From positions 1 to 64,000 of the forward strand of contig JAFMHB010000017.1 of NCBI GenBank assembly GCA_017854795.1: DNA of 64,000 nt, read 5' to 3'. The position numbers were made by a program, and so were the translations under genes. This DNA is from Candidatus Nanopelagicales bacterium. GTDB lineage: Bacteria > Actinomycetota > Actinomycetes > S36-B12. Below, piece by piece: positions 51,238-64,000 of the stretch (positions are counted from its first letter, which is position 1; each line of letters opens with the position of its first letter). The notes beneath the pieces were generated by a model. It was not told the origin of the DNA. It was given only the letters and a program-made list of their open reading frames with translations, and searched no databases.

Positions 51238-52108
51238 CGATTTCTCCTGATCCTTGTATCGAAATCACTTGGGCTTGTGTCTCTGCATCAACATCACGCT
51301 CAACGTCAAATTCGTCGGTCACATGGATGTCACCTTCATTTTGACCGACCCAACGCACTGTCAGATCACCCAGTGGGGAAATTTGTTCAAACAACACAGC
51401 CTGTTCGCGGTAGAGCTCAAGTAACGCAAGAAAGCGTCCAACAATCAACAAAGTTGTGTCGCAGTCTTGGGTGAGCGCCCTAAACGTGGTTGTTCCTACG
51501 CGCCGAAGCCTTTCAACAATGATTGCTGCTTGCTCCCGAACGCTTACCCGCTGAACGTGGATATGCCCCAGACCAACTTCTTCAACGGGCTTTGGTGCCA
51601 ATGCGAATGCAGCCATGACCGCAAATTGATCTGGCCCGATACCCAATAAAACTTCTGGTAAGAGTTCGGCAAATTGTGGTTCTAGTCCCACAGCGCGCGG
51701 GATAGATTTACTCGCTGTTCCCATCATTTGAGTGAAGAGCACAGTGATCTCTTTGTATGCTCGGTACTGCAAAATTCGAGCGAAAAGCAAATCCCTAGCC
51801 TCAAGTAATGCCAAATCTTCCTCGTCTTCGACTTCACCACGAGGAAGAAGTCTGGCCGCTTTTAGATCAAGGAGTGTCGCCGCAACAACGAGGAAGCTAC
51901 TTGTTTCATCGAGGTCCCACTGCTCCCCCTGCCCACGAATATGAGAGATGAATTCATCTGTGACCGTGTGGAGGGCTAATTCGGTTACTTCGAGTTTGTG
52001 TTTTGAAATGAGAGACAGAAGCAGGTCAAACGGACCCTCGAAATCTCCAACACGTACGGAGAATCCTTCTTTTACGCTAACACTTTCGTCGACGACTTCG
52101 GTACTCAC
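51230..52108 (-). CDS. scpA: segregation and condensation protein ScpA
   Basis: FSVRVGDFEGPFDLLLSLISKHKLEVTELAL. Confidence 0.95.
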   Translation of the reverse strand: MSTEVVDESVSVKEGFSVRVGDFEGPFDLLLSLISKHKLEVTELALHTVTDEFISHIRGQGEQWDLDETSSFLVVAATLLDLKAARLLPRGEVEDEEDLALLEARDLLFARILQYRAYKEITVLFTQMMGTASKSIPRAVGLEPQFAELLPEVLLGIGPDQFAVMAAFALAPKPVEEVGLGHIHVQRVSVREQAAIIVERLRRVGTTTFRALTQDCDTTLLIVGRFLALLELYREQAVLFEQISPLGDLTVRWVGQNEGDIHVTDEFDVERDVDAETQAQVISIQGSGEIDE

Positions 52109-52116
52109 CTAACAGG

Positions 52117-52947
52117 TCACCTAGCAAGTACCTCGCGCGCCAACCTGCGGTACGCCTCAGCACCACTGCTGTTCGGTGCAAATGAAGTGATGGGTTCTCC
52201 CGCGACAGCTGAATCAGGGAATTTAACGGTTCGATTAATTGTTGTTGAAAAAACCGTGTCACCGAATGCGCCCGTAACGGACTCAAGAACTTCTCGACTG
52301 TGAAGTGTTCGTGGGTCGTACATGGTGGGTAATACACCAACTATTCGGAGATTTGGATTGAGCCGTGACACAACCTTGTCAATTGTGTCCTTGAGCATGG
52401 CCACGCCGCGCAAAGCAAAATACTCACACTCCATGGGAATAATGACTTCGGTACTTGCGGTAAGTGCATTTAAGGTGAGCAAACCCAAAGAGGGCTGACA
52501 ATCGATGAGCACAATGTCGTAGTCGTTAATGATTGGAGCGAGCACCCTTTGAAGTGAGTACTCTCGGCCGACCTCGCTCACCAATTGGACTTCAGCTGCA
52601 GAAAGATCGATATTGCTCGGGACAAGATCGAGCCCAGGCACGCGTGTATTCACAATTACGTCACCAATATGACAATCATTTTGAGTCAACAGGTTGTAGA
52701 TCGAGAGTTCCATTTCATTCGGGTTCAGGCCAAAAGCAACTGAGAGGGCCCCTTGTGGATCAAAGTCAACAAGAAGAACCCTGCGGCCGTATCCGGCCAA
52801 AGCCGCACCCAAAGACACTGTTGACGTCGTTTTACCGACACCACCTTTTTGGTTGACCATGGAAATCACCCTGGCCGGACCATGCTTTTCCAATATGGGT
52901 GGCTCAGGGATGACCGCCGTTTTGGTCTCTACCGATTCCTCGCTCAT
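52117..52947 (-). CDS. ParA/Soj family chromosome partitioning ATPase
   Basis: RVISMVNQKGGVGKTTSTVSLGAALAGYGRRVLLVDFDPQG. Confidence 0.95.
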   Translation of the reverse strand: MSEESVETKTAVIPEPPILEKHGPARVISMVNQKGGVGKTTSTVSLGAALAGYGRRVLLVDFDPQGALSVAFGLNPNEMELSIYNLLTQNDCHIGDVIVNTRVPGLDLVPSNIDLSAAEVQLVSEVGREYSLQRVLAPIINDYDIVLIDCQPSLGLLTLNALTASTEVIIPMECEYFALRGVAMLKDTIDKVVSRLNPNLRIVGVLPTMYDPRTLHSREVLESVTGAFGDTVFSTTINRTVKFPDSAVAGEPITSFAPNSSGAEAYRRLAREVLAR

Positions 52948-53040
52948 GATGGCTGCCAGCCTACTGTGTCCTGATATTGATTTCCTCGATTGGCATGGCC
53001 GATTACCCGACCTAGCGTGGTAGACGGGATTACTTGGCGA

Positions 53041-53931
53041 TCAGGTGGCTCTTGGGTGCGATGCAGCATATATTTCCCGAAGCGTGTCAACAGTTACCAG
53101 CGTGTACACCTGGGTAGTCGTCACAGATGCATGCCCGAGCAGCTCCTGGACCGTACGGACATCGGCTCCGCGCTCAAGTAAATGGGTGGCATAACTGTGA
53201 CGAAGGCTATGCGGGCTCACACCCGGAATTTTGGCTCGCGCAGAGGCTTGATTGACGCATTCCCAGGCACTTTGACGCGACATTGGGTTTCCTCGGCGGT
53301 TGAGGAACAATTTGTGCGTTCCGGCTCCTTTGGCAACCAGAGTGGAACGCTCCCCGTGAACATATTTTTCGATGGCCTCCAAGGCATATGTGCCGACGGG
53401 AATCAGTCGTTGCTTATTGCCCTTTCCTGTAACGATAACCGTTTCGGACTCGGGATCTATGTCATCCACGCATAAATTGGTTAATTCGGATATACGCATG
53501 CCGGTTCCATAGAGCAGTTCCATAATTGCCCGGTCACGTTGAGGGAGATCACCGCTATCGGTTGCATCGATGAGGGCAATGACGGATTCATAAGGCAAAG
53601 CTTTCGGCAGCCTGAGCGGGATGGAAACGGGGTGAATATCAACTGCAGGGTTTGCCACTGTCCAGTCTTCGGTTATACAGAATTTGTGGAAACCACGCAC
53701 AGACACGATCGTTCTGGCTGCGCTCGCGGCACTGAGGTCACCAGCAAGTGAAGTAGCAAAATCACTTATTGCATTGACATCAACATCATCGAGAGTGACA
53801 AGGCCGCGTTCTTGGCACCAATTCTGATACCGTCCCAAATCACGCGTGTAGGCGCTGACCGTATTGGCGGAAAGCCCTCGTTCAATACTGACATGATCGA
53901 GGTAGCCGCGAATCGCCCGCTCTAAGTTCAG
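53041..53931 (-). CDS. xerD: tyrosine recombinase XerD, probable CTG start
   Basis: Catalytic HSLRHSYATHLLERGADVRTVQELLGH; N-terminal [35 protein letters not shown] is in frame upstream of the ORF-track start (53838). Confidence 0.88.
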   Translation of the reverse strand: MNLERAIRGYLDHVSIERGLSANTVSAYTRDLGRYQNWCQERGLVTLDDVDVNAISDFATSLAGDLSAASAARTIVSVRGFHKFCITEDWTVANPAVDIHPVSIPLRLPKALPYESVIALIDATDSGDLPQRDRAIMELLYGTGMRISELTNLCVDDIDPESETVIVTGKGNKQRLIPVGTYALEAIEKYVHGERSTLVAKGAGTHKLFLNRRGNPMSRQSAWECVNQASARAKIPGVSPHSLRHSYATHLLERGADVRTVQELLGHASVTTTQVYTLVTVDTLREIYAASHPRAT

Positions 53932-55043
53932 GCGATTGCCTCAGCGAGAGTAACCAGAGGGTAGTCAAAGGATTCCGCCACCGCTGAATAAGTGACTTTA
54001 TGATCATGGACGTTCAGGCCCAATGCCAGTGCGGGATCGTCTATGAGAGCCTGCTTCCACCCCTTATCAGCAAGTGCGACCGCGTAGGGCAGCGTCACAT
54101 TTGTCAAAGCATATGTTGAGGTGTGGGGCACAGCCCCAGGCATGTTGGCAACGCAGTAGAACACTGAGTTGTGGACCTCATAAGTTGGATCAGCATGTGT
54201 AGTTGGACGTGAGTCTTCAAAGCACCCACCCTGATCAATCGCAATATCAACCAGCACTGACCCTGGTTTCATGCGTGACACCAGTTCATTAGAAATCAAC
54301 TTCGGCGCCTTTGTCCCGGGCACAAGCACTGCACCGATAACCATGTCAGCATCGAGGACCGCCTGTTCGATTTCAAAAGCATTCGATGCAACCGTCTGCA
54401 TGTGACCCTGGTAAATAGCATCCACCTGGCGTAAGCGAGCTATGTTCTTATCCAAGAGTAGGACTTCGGCCTGCATGCCAAGTGCAATCGCGGCTGCATT
54501 CATTCCAGCAACTCCTGCCCCAAGAACCACGACCTTCGCCGCGTATACACCCGAGACACCGCCCATGAGCACGCCACGACCGCCGTGGGCGCGTAGGAGC
54601 GAGTGGGCACCCACCTGAGGTGCCAACCGACCAGCAACCTCAGACATGGGAGCCAGTAGTGGGAGCGACCCGTCAGCAAGTTCTACAGTTTCATAAGCGA
54701 TCGCAGTTGCCCCTGACGAGACAAGCGCATCCGTACATTCCTGCGATGCCGCCAAATGGAGATACGTGAAGATCACTTGACCCTCGCGCATGCGATGGTA
54801 CTCCGCGGCTATGGGCTCCTTCACCTTAAGAATCATGTCCGAGGTCTCCCAGACAGCATCTGCAGTGTCGAGCATGATCGCACCAGCACTGACGAATGAA
54901 ATATCGGCAATCGAGGAACCGATCCCCGCTCCAGCCTCAATGACGACTTCGTGGCCGTGGGTTACAAGCTCATGAACACCCGCTGGAGTGATCGCTATCC
55001 GGTACTCATGGTTCTTGATTTCTTTGGGAATTCCAACGCGCAC
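53928..55043 (-). CDS. ald: alanine dehydrogenase
   Basis: [33 protein letters not shown]. Confidence 0.97.
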   Translation of the reverse strand: MRVGIPKEIKNHEYRIAITPAGVHELVTHGHEVVIEAGAGIGSSIADISFVSAGAIMLDTADAVWETSDMILKVKEPIAAEYHRMREGQVIFTYLHLAASQECTDALVSSGATAIAYETVELADGSLPLLAPMSEVAGRLAPQVGAHSLLRAHGGRGVLMGGVSGVYAAKVVVLGAGVAGMNAAAIALGMQAEVLLLDKNIARLRQVDAIYQGHMQTVASNAFEIEQAVLDADMVIGAVLVPGTKAPKLISNELVSRMKPGSVLVDIAIDQGGCFEDSRPTTHADPTYEVHNSVFYCVANMPGAVPHTSTYALTNVTLPYAVALADKGWKQALIDDPALALGLNVHDHKVTYSAVAESFDYPLVTLAEAIA

Positions 55044-55082
55044 AGCAGCCTCATTTTCTCGGTTTTAAACGTGGACGCGAAT

Positions 55083-55748
55083 CTACACGGATGGGAGTCT
55101 GCCAAGTGATTTCAGCCCCTCTCGCGCGCTCCAAGGCGCACTCGCACCCCTCAACACTCGACGTGGGTCTAATCGCCACGTCCATGCGGCGAGGACACCA
55201 ATTACCGCTGTCGGATTCCCTAATTCACCGCCCAACACCAAGTCGACAGCCTCTTCCAAAGGGACCCAGGCGCACGGCAGGTCCATTTCTTCGGCTTCTC
55301 CGGTAACTACTCGCCCATCAGGCAACTCAGTGATTTCACGCGCAAGATAGATTCGAATAGCTTCACTGGACCCACCCGGTGAGTTATAAAAATCAACCAA
55401 CGTTTCCCAGTGAGCCGCCTGCACCCCCGCTTCCTCGGCCAATTCCCGTTGAACAGCAACGAGTGGATTTTCATCAACTTTGTCAAGGAGCCCGGCAGGG
55501 GTCTCGAAGAGAAACATTCCTAGTGCTTGTCGGTACTGCCTAATCAGGAGAACTTCATCATGGTCATTAAGAACGAGAACCGCAACGGCACCTGGATGAA
55601 TGACAATGTCGCGCTTGACCCGCTGTCCGGCAATATCGACAGTTTGAACATCGACTCTCCACTTTCCACCCACATGTACCGTTTCGCTATTAACGAGAAC
55701 GGCCGGTTCGACAGTGTCCCTGACCGGTCCACTCCAGGAAGCGAGCAC
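55083..55748 (-). CDS. NUDIX hydrolase (ADP-ribose pyrophosphatase-like)
   Basis: ETPAGLLDKVDENPLVAVQRELAEEAGVQA. Confidence 0.92.
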   Translation of the reverse strand: MLASWSGPVRDTVEPAVLVNSETVHVGGKWRVDVQTVDIAGQRVKRDIVIHPGAVAVLVLNDHDEVLLIRQYRQALGMFLFETPAGLLDKVDENPLVAVQRELAEEAGVQAAHWETLVDFYNSPGGSSEAIRIYLAREITELPDGRVVTGEAEEMDLPCAWVPLEEAVDLVLGGELGNPTAVIGVLAAWTWRLDPRRVLRGASAPWSAREGLKSLGRLPSV

Positions 55749-55757
55749 GGCGTAAAC

Positions 55758-59218
<3,461 letters not shown>

Positions 59219-59246
59219 GTCTTACTCGCTCTCACCGAATTTGACG

Positions 59247-60143
59247 TCATTTTCCAACACCACGCCAACCTTCGACGGGTAATTGAAATTTCGCCACTAG
59301 TCGGTCCGTGAATGGTGCCGGAACAAGTCGAGCGAAGCGAACTGGTTGGTCGTTGGCGCGCACTTCCAGGCTCGAACCGGCGGCAACCGCGATCATACGC
59401 CTACCGTCTGCCCACATAACAGCATCAGCTTCAGGTGAAAGCTCAAGCCGAATGACACTTGTTGGAGCAATGACCGATGGTCGAGCAAAGAGTGAATGTG
59501 CACTGATGGGGAGTAACAGGAGCGCACTGACTTCCGGCCACACAATCGGGCCACCGGCCGAGAATGCGTACGCTGTCGATCCTGTTGGGGTCGCACAGAT
59601 CACTCCATCACACCCCCAGCGACTCAATGGATGGTCGTCCACGTGGGCAAGGACGCTAATCATTTTCTCCCGGTCGTGCTTCTCCAAGCTAATTTCATTC
59701 AGGGCCCATGTTCGATCCACGGCTTCTGACCCCTGAAAAATCATTACGTCAAGGGCTAGTCGCTCCTCAACACTCCACTCTCCACCAGCAATGGCGTCAA
59801 TGACGAACTGCAGATTTTCTTCTTCTGCTTCAGCGAGAAACCCGACGTGTCCCAAATTCACTCCCAAAATCGCCGCTCCCGACTCTCGCCCAAGTTCAGC
59901 CGCACGGAGCATCGTGCCGTCGCCACCGATAACCAATATCAAATCTGTCGGTAATAATCCCGGCACTCCGGTGACTTCATGTGTGCCAAACGGGGCATTT
60001 TCGGACTCGTCACTTTCTCTGCTGGTCGTGATCTTGTGCTTACTCAGTCCAGTGTCCACAGAATCAGCGATTCGCAGTGCATGATTTGATTGACTATTGA
60101 CAACAACGTGTACCCGAGAGGGAGCCCCGATTGCACGGATCAT
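59247..60143 (-). CDS. nadK: NAD kinase
   Basis: LVIGGDGTMLRAAELGRESGAAILGVNLGHVGFLAE. Confidence 0.96.
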   Translation of the reverse strand: MIRAIGAPSRVHVVVNSQSNHALRIADSVDTGLSKHKITTSRESDESENAPFGTHEVTGVPGLLPTDLILVIGGDGTMLRAAELGRESGAAILGVNLGHVGFLAEAEEENLQFVIDAIAGGEWSVEERLALDVMIFQGSEAVDRTWALNEISLEKHDREKMISVLAHVDDHPLSRWGCDGVICATPTGSTAYAFSAGGPIVWPEVSALLLLPISAHSLFARPSVIAPTSVIRLELSPEADAVMWADGRRMIAVAAGSSLEVRANDQPVRFARLVPAPFTDRLVAKFQLPVEGWRGVGK

Positions 60144-60955
60144 GCTGGTCCTTCCTCAATGGCAATGTCGATCATGCTCGCTAAGTCTGTCGTATCTGGG
60201 CTCACGTGCATACCCTGCACTTGGGGCCTGTGTGTCAGCCATAAGAAATATTCCACATTGCCCTTTGGGCCGGGTAATGGGCTTGCCGCGATACCCGAAA
60301 TATTCCACCCGCTTGTTATACCTGCTTGGGCCACTCGATTCACTGCCAATTTGCGAATTTCTGGGTCACGAACTACTCCGTGTGATGCGCTGACTGCATC
60401 CCGCCCCGCCTCAAATTGAGGCTTCACCATCAGGAGCATCTCGCCCTTTGGGTCTATTAGAGAGGTGAGGGCTGGCAACACGGTTGTTAAAGAGATGAAA
60501 GAAAGATCAGCTACGACCACCTGAGGAACAAATTCAAGTTGATGAGGCTCCAAGTATCGAATATTTTGACGTTCCATGACCTGCACCCGTGGATCCGTTC
60601 GCAGTGACCAGGCGATTTGCCCGTAGCCGACATCAACGGCCAGCACTCGTGCAGCACCTGCTTCAAGTGCGACTTGGGTGAACCCCCCTGTTGATGCGCC
60701 TGCATCAAGAACGTAACGCCCCGATAGCGAAATGGGGAAAGCATCTAAGGCTCCCAATAACTTGTGTGCACCTCGTGAGACATATGAGTCCCCGTCACTC
60801 TCAACGATCAAATTCGATTGAGGGCTAACCCCTGTTGCAGCCTTGAGCGCCACCATGCCATCAATTTTGACTCTACGTTCATCAATTGCAGTCTGAGCTT
60901 CGCCTCGAGATCGAACCAATCCACGCGAAACCAACTCGGCATCCAGCCTGCGCAT
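60140..60955 (-). CDS. tlyA: TlyA family rRNA methyltransferase
   Basis: S4 domain plus DAGASTGGFTQVALEAGAARVLAVDVGYGQ. Confidence 0.95.
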   Translation of the reverse strand: MRRLDAELVSRGLVRSRGEAQTAIDERRVKIDGMVALKAATGVSPQSNLIVESDGDSYVSRGAHKLLGALDAFPISLSGRYVLDAGASTGGFTQVALEAGAARVLAVDVGYGQIAWSLRTDPRVQVMERQNIRYLEPHQLEFVPQVVVADLSFISLTTVLPALTSLIDPKGEMLLMVKPQFEAGRDAVSASHGVVRDPEIRKLAVNRVAQAGITSGWNISGIAASPLPGPKGNVEYFLWLTHRPQVQGMHVSPDTTDLASMIDIAIEEGPA

Positions 60956-60961
60956 GAACCG

Positions 60962-61234
60962 TTATCGATCTAAATTCACCATGACATCACGCAACCGGTC
61001 ATGAACCTGCGTCAAGATGCCATGGTGGGAATGAATATCTTCTAGGTCAATCGCCTGAATTAGCTCCAATGCAGAATCAACTTCGCTGTTGCCCGTGGCT
61101 TCCCACATTGGCAACACGAGATCTGCGTCAACCATCTCGTCTAGGACCAATAAATCCTGACCGCCGGAAATTATTTCAGTTTCCGAATCTGATTCTGAAC
61201 CAGCCACCAAATTCACATCAATTTCAGGATTCAT
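60962..61234 (-). CDS. acidic hypothetical protein
   Basis: Start ATG overlaps the end of the upstream ORF; MNPEIDVNLVAGSESDSETEIISGGQDLLVLDEM. Confidence 0.7.
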   Translation of the reverse strand: MNPEIDVNLVAGSESDSETEIISGGQDLLVLDEMVDADLVLPMWEATGNSEVDSALELIQAIDLEDIHSHHGILTQVHDRLRDVMVNLDR

Positions 61235-61688
61235 ACTCAACCACAACCTTCTTCTTTTTCTTAGTGGGCGCTTCGTTCTCTGCCCCCTGTGAATCTAATG
61301 TGTCTTGTGAAGGGGGCGAATCCTGTGTTTTGACGACTGTTTCACCCTCTACCGTGGCGATCAAAGACTCAACTTTTTCAACTCTTGCCCTCAATGCAGC
61401 TAGTTCGTCCTCGCGAACAAAACCCACACGACCTATCGCCTTGTCAACTTCAGCGCGGATAAGTCCGATCAGTAAATCACGATTGGTTTTACTCTGGGCC
61501 ATCAAGTCATCCGCTGCTTGCGCCACACTGGACGCCATGTCAGCCGGTTGCCTGGTACCAAGGGATACACCTTGGGCAATCAGCGACCCGGCAACCTCCA
61601 TGGCTTTTGCTGCGGTTGCCTCGGTGAGCCCTGTAGCCATCTCAAGATAATTGCGCAATGTTGAAAGATTCGGTACTGATTCAAACAT
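61224..61688 (-). CDS. phasin-like helical protein with poly-Lys tail
   Basis: YLEMATGLTEATAAKAMEVAGSLIAQG... amphipathic helices; PTKKKKKVVVEYES tail. Confidence 0.65.
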   Translation of the reverse strand: MFESVPNLSTLRNYLEMATGLTEATAAKAMEVAGSLIAQGVSLGTRQPADMASSVAQAADDLMAQSKTNRDLLIGLIRAEVDKAIGRVGFVREDELAALRARVEKVESLIATVEGETVVKTQDSPPSQDTLDSQGAENEAPTKKKKKVVVEYES

Positions 61689-61749
61689 GAGTCTCTTCCT
61701 TTACCAATTAACGTGACCACCGCTGGACACTGCTTATCTTTTATTCCCC

Positions 61750-62784
61750 TTATTCGAGATCAAATAAACCTAGATCAAGGGTAATCCGTCCTTGCGTGAA
61801 CGCATCCAATCCGACTTCATCCGCCATGGCCCACTTTAGGCTATCGGCTGCCCGTAAGCGATTGAGCCGCGTGCCTCCCGTGGCGCGAACACACATTTCC
61901 ATCTCGACAAAGGTCGCCCTTGCGCCACCACAGACGTGGCCTTCGGTAATCGTGCTCGAATCCGGGTAACCACAAATCAGCCCTTGAACGCTCTCGCATA
62001 TATAGTCAGCCCGCAGGTTTGCACTCCACACATCTGCGGTCTGTGTCACCCCGGAGAGCACCAGCATTGTGGGTATTCCCGCCGCGATTCCGGCTGCAAT
62101 ATCCGTGTCGTAACGATCTCCCACCAAAAGAGGTCTCTCCCCTGGAACAGCAGCCCTTGTCCGATCCATCATGGCTCGATCTGGTTTCCCACCGACGCCA
62201 TCAGGGTCACGTCCCGCGGCATTGCGCACCGCATCAACGAGGGAGCCATTGCCGGGAGCGATACCTGATGCTGTTGGGAAAGTGCTATCAAGATTGGTCA
62301 CAATCCAGATCGCTCCCCCTTGGATTAAATATGAAGCATGGGCTAAATCCCGCCATGAAACCTCTGGACCAAACCCCTGAACTACAGCGACACACTCGCG
62401 CGAATCCCTGCTGGCCACATACCCTGCCCCTAATAGTGCCTGTTCGACTCCGTCACCACCGACAACGAAGACTCGCTCACCGGGGCTCACGTATTGCTGC
62501 AAAATTTCAACGGCAACTTGCGAGGCGGTAACTACTTCAGTCGACTTGGCAGGTATGCCCAGTTCTCTTAAGTGAGAAGCAACGTCATCGGGAGTACGAG
62601 ACGCGTTATTTGTCACGAATGCGATCCCGCAGCCAGCCTCAGAAATTTCACTAATGGCTTTAGCTGCTCCATCCACTGCGCTTAACCCACGGTAAAGAAC
62701 ACCATCTAGATCGAAATAGATCGCATCAAATCTTTCACGTAACTTATGCTCCGATCCAAGCGTCTGTGAGCCGATGTCACTCAC
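61750..62784 (-). CDS. HAD-IIA superfamily hydrolase (NagD-like)
   Basis: DAIYFDLDGVLYRGLSAVDGAAKAISEI...; LLVGDRYDTDIAAGIAAG. Confidence 0.93.
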   Translation of the reverse strand: MSDIGSQTLGSEHKLRERFDAIYFDLDGVLYRGLSAVDGAAKAISEISEAGCGIAFVTNNASRTPDDVASHLRELGIPAKSTEVVTASQVAVEILQQYVSPGERVFVVGGDGVEQALLGAGYVASRDSRECVAVVQGFGPEVSWRDLAHASYLIQGGAIWIVTNLDSTFPTASGIAPGNGSLVDAVRNAAGRDPDGVGGKPDRAMMDRTRAAVPGERPLLVGDRYDTDIAAGIAAGIPTMLVLSGVTQTADVWSANLRADYICESVQGLICGYPDSSTITEGHVCGGARATFVEMEMCVRATGGTRLNRLRAADSLKWAMADEVGLDAFTQGRITLDLGLFDLE

Positions 62785-63230
62785 AATTGATCCTGTCCTG
62801 CAATGGGTCCTTCCAGAGGCATTCCCTGCTCCATTCGGTGCCGCAAGGTTGATTTGACCTGTGACAGTGCGGAGCCATATTCGGGCTGGTGCGGTTTCAT
62901 GACGAAAGCCATAGCTAAATGGTCACGTGCGGGTATGAACCTTTGCAATCGCCACAACGAAAGTCCCAGTGCAAAATGGGCATAATCATTATCGGGGGAG
63001 ATTTCAACCAGTTCCCCTAGAACGAGCACTGCTTGGTCATATTGTTTCGCGTCAAAAAGCGCTCTACCTAGACCCTCTAGGACACTTGGACTAGCTTCTA
63101 CTTCACGTACTCGCTGAAATAAAATTGCAGAAGCGGCGCTGTCTCCACTTTCTAGCAGATCGCAAGCTCGCTTGTACCAGTCGTACTCATTTCCCGAAGG
63201 TATTCCATCGGAAACCGAACCACTTGTCAT
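62781..63230 (-). CDS. tetratricopeptide repeat protein
   Basis: GLGRALFDAKQYDQAVLVLGELVEISPDNDYAHFALGLSLWRL. Confidence 0.85.
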   Translation of the reverse strand: MTSGSVSDGIPSGNEYDWYKRACDLLESGDSAASAILFQRVREVEASPSVLEGLGRALFDAKQYDQAVLVLGELVEISPDNDYAHFALGLSLWRLQRFIPARDHLAMAFVMKPHQPEYGSALSQVKSTLRHRMEQGMPLEGPIAGQDQL

Positions 63231-64000
63231 TACAACTCATGACCCATTCGGGCCACCTTTGTCGACATGTATTCGGCATTGTGCAGATTCTCTTCAACTA
63301 CCAATGGAACCCGATCGATGATGACCAGCCCATATCCTTCTAATCCGGCGCGTTTCGTTGGATTATTGGTCAAAAGTCGCATGCTTTTTATTCCAAGTTC
63401 AGCAAGAATTTGTGCGCCTGTTCCGTAATCTCGTGCATCCGCTGGAAGGCCAAGTGACAGATTGGCGTCGACTGTGTCAAATCCACGTTCTTGCAATTCG
63501 TAAGCACGCAACTTGTCCAGCAGTCCAATTCCACGCCCTTCGTGACCCTTCACATACAAAACAACTCCGCGCCCTTCTTTGGCGATCCGCAACATGGCGG
63601 TGTGTAGTTGCGGACCGCAATCACAGCGAAGTGAGCCGAACACATCTCCTGTTAAACACTCCGAATGCACCCGGACTAGGACATCTTGACCTGCTCCGAT
63701 GTCACCACAAACCAGTGCTACGTGTTCAGTCCCGTCAATTTCACTGCGGTAACCGACAGCGCGAAATTCGCCGTACTCCGATGGCAGAGTTACGTCAGCC
63801 ACTCGGGTCACTTGCGATTCGTATTGACGTCGATATTTGATCAAATCGGCAATGGAAACAAGGAGTAGCCCGTGCTCATCCGCGAACTCTCGGCATTGCT
63901 GTGCTCGCATCATGGTTCCGTCGTCATTTACGAGTTCGCACAATGCACCAGCGCCCGTCAATCCTGCAAGTGTGGTCAGATCAACTGCCGCTTCAGTGTG
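63230..64000 (-). CDS. ribA: GTP cyclohydrolase II region of bifunctional RibBA (continues past the window end)
   Basis: [22 protein letters not shown]...[19 protein letters not shown]; in-frame RibB-like upstream sequence runs off the window. Confidence 0.92.
   Translation of the reverse strand, partial: HTEAAVDLTTLAGLTGAGALCELVNDDGTMMRAQQCREFADEHGLLLVSIADLIKYRRQYESQVTRVADVTLPSEYGEFRAVGYRSEIDGTEHVALVCGDIGAGQDVLVRVHSECLTGDVFGSLRCDCGPQLHTAMLRIAKEGRGVVLYVKGHEGRGIGLLDKLRAYELQERGFDTVDANLSLGLPADARDYGTGAQILAELGIKSMRLLTNNPTKRAGLEGYGLVIIDRVPLVVEENLHNAEYMSTKVARMGHEL

Overview
This window is a compact, mostly minus-strand stretch of an actinobacterial (Actinomycetia-like) chromosome. It is dominated by housekeeping genes: nusB-efp-aroQ-aroB-aroK-aroC-prepilin peptidase-aroE-mltG-ruvX-alaS; rarA-aspS-hisS; relA-secF-secD-yajC-ruvBAC; yebC-pdxT-pdxS; a phosphatidylinositol mannoside (PIM) cluster; HIT-thrS; pabC-pabB; der-cmk-tyrA-aroH-rluB-scpB-scpA-parA-xerD; ald-NUDIX-pyrG-recN-nadK-tlyA-HAD-TPR-ribBA. 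Six tRNA genes can be read directly: Leu-CAA, Val-CAC, Gly-GCC, Cys-GCA, Val-GAC and Pro-GGG. I see no CRISPR array, rRNA, prophage, transposase or obvious defence system. The unusual content is concentrated at about 33.0-34.1 kb and 36.7-44.4 kb: a truncated EF-G-like protein with degenerate GTPase motifs, two secreted proteins that share an apparently homologous basic two-Cys C-terminal module, a decayed tRNA-Val-like element downstream of a tRNA array, palindromes upstream of the secreted-protein genes, and unusually gene-poor DNA. Other points are a probable CTG start codon for xerD and a TTG start for pimA, each overlapping the upstream stop codon. All homology calls come from motif recognition by eye. 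No searches were run.
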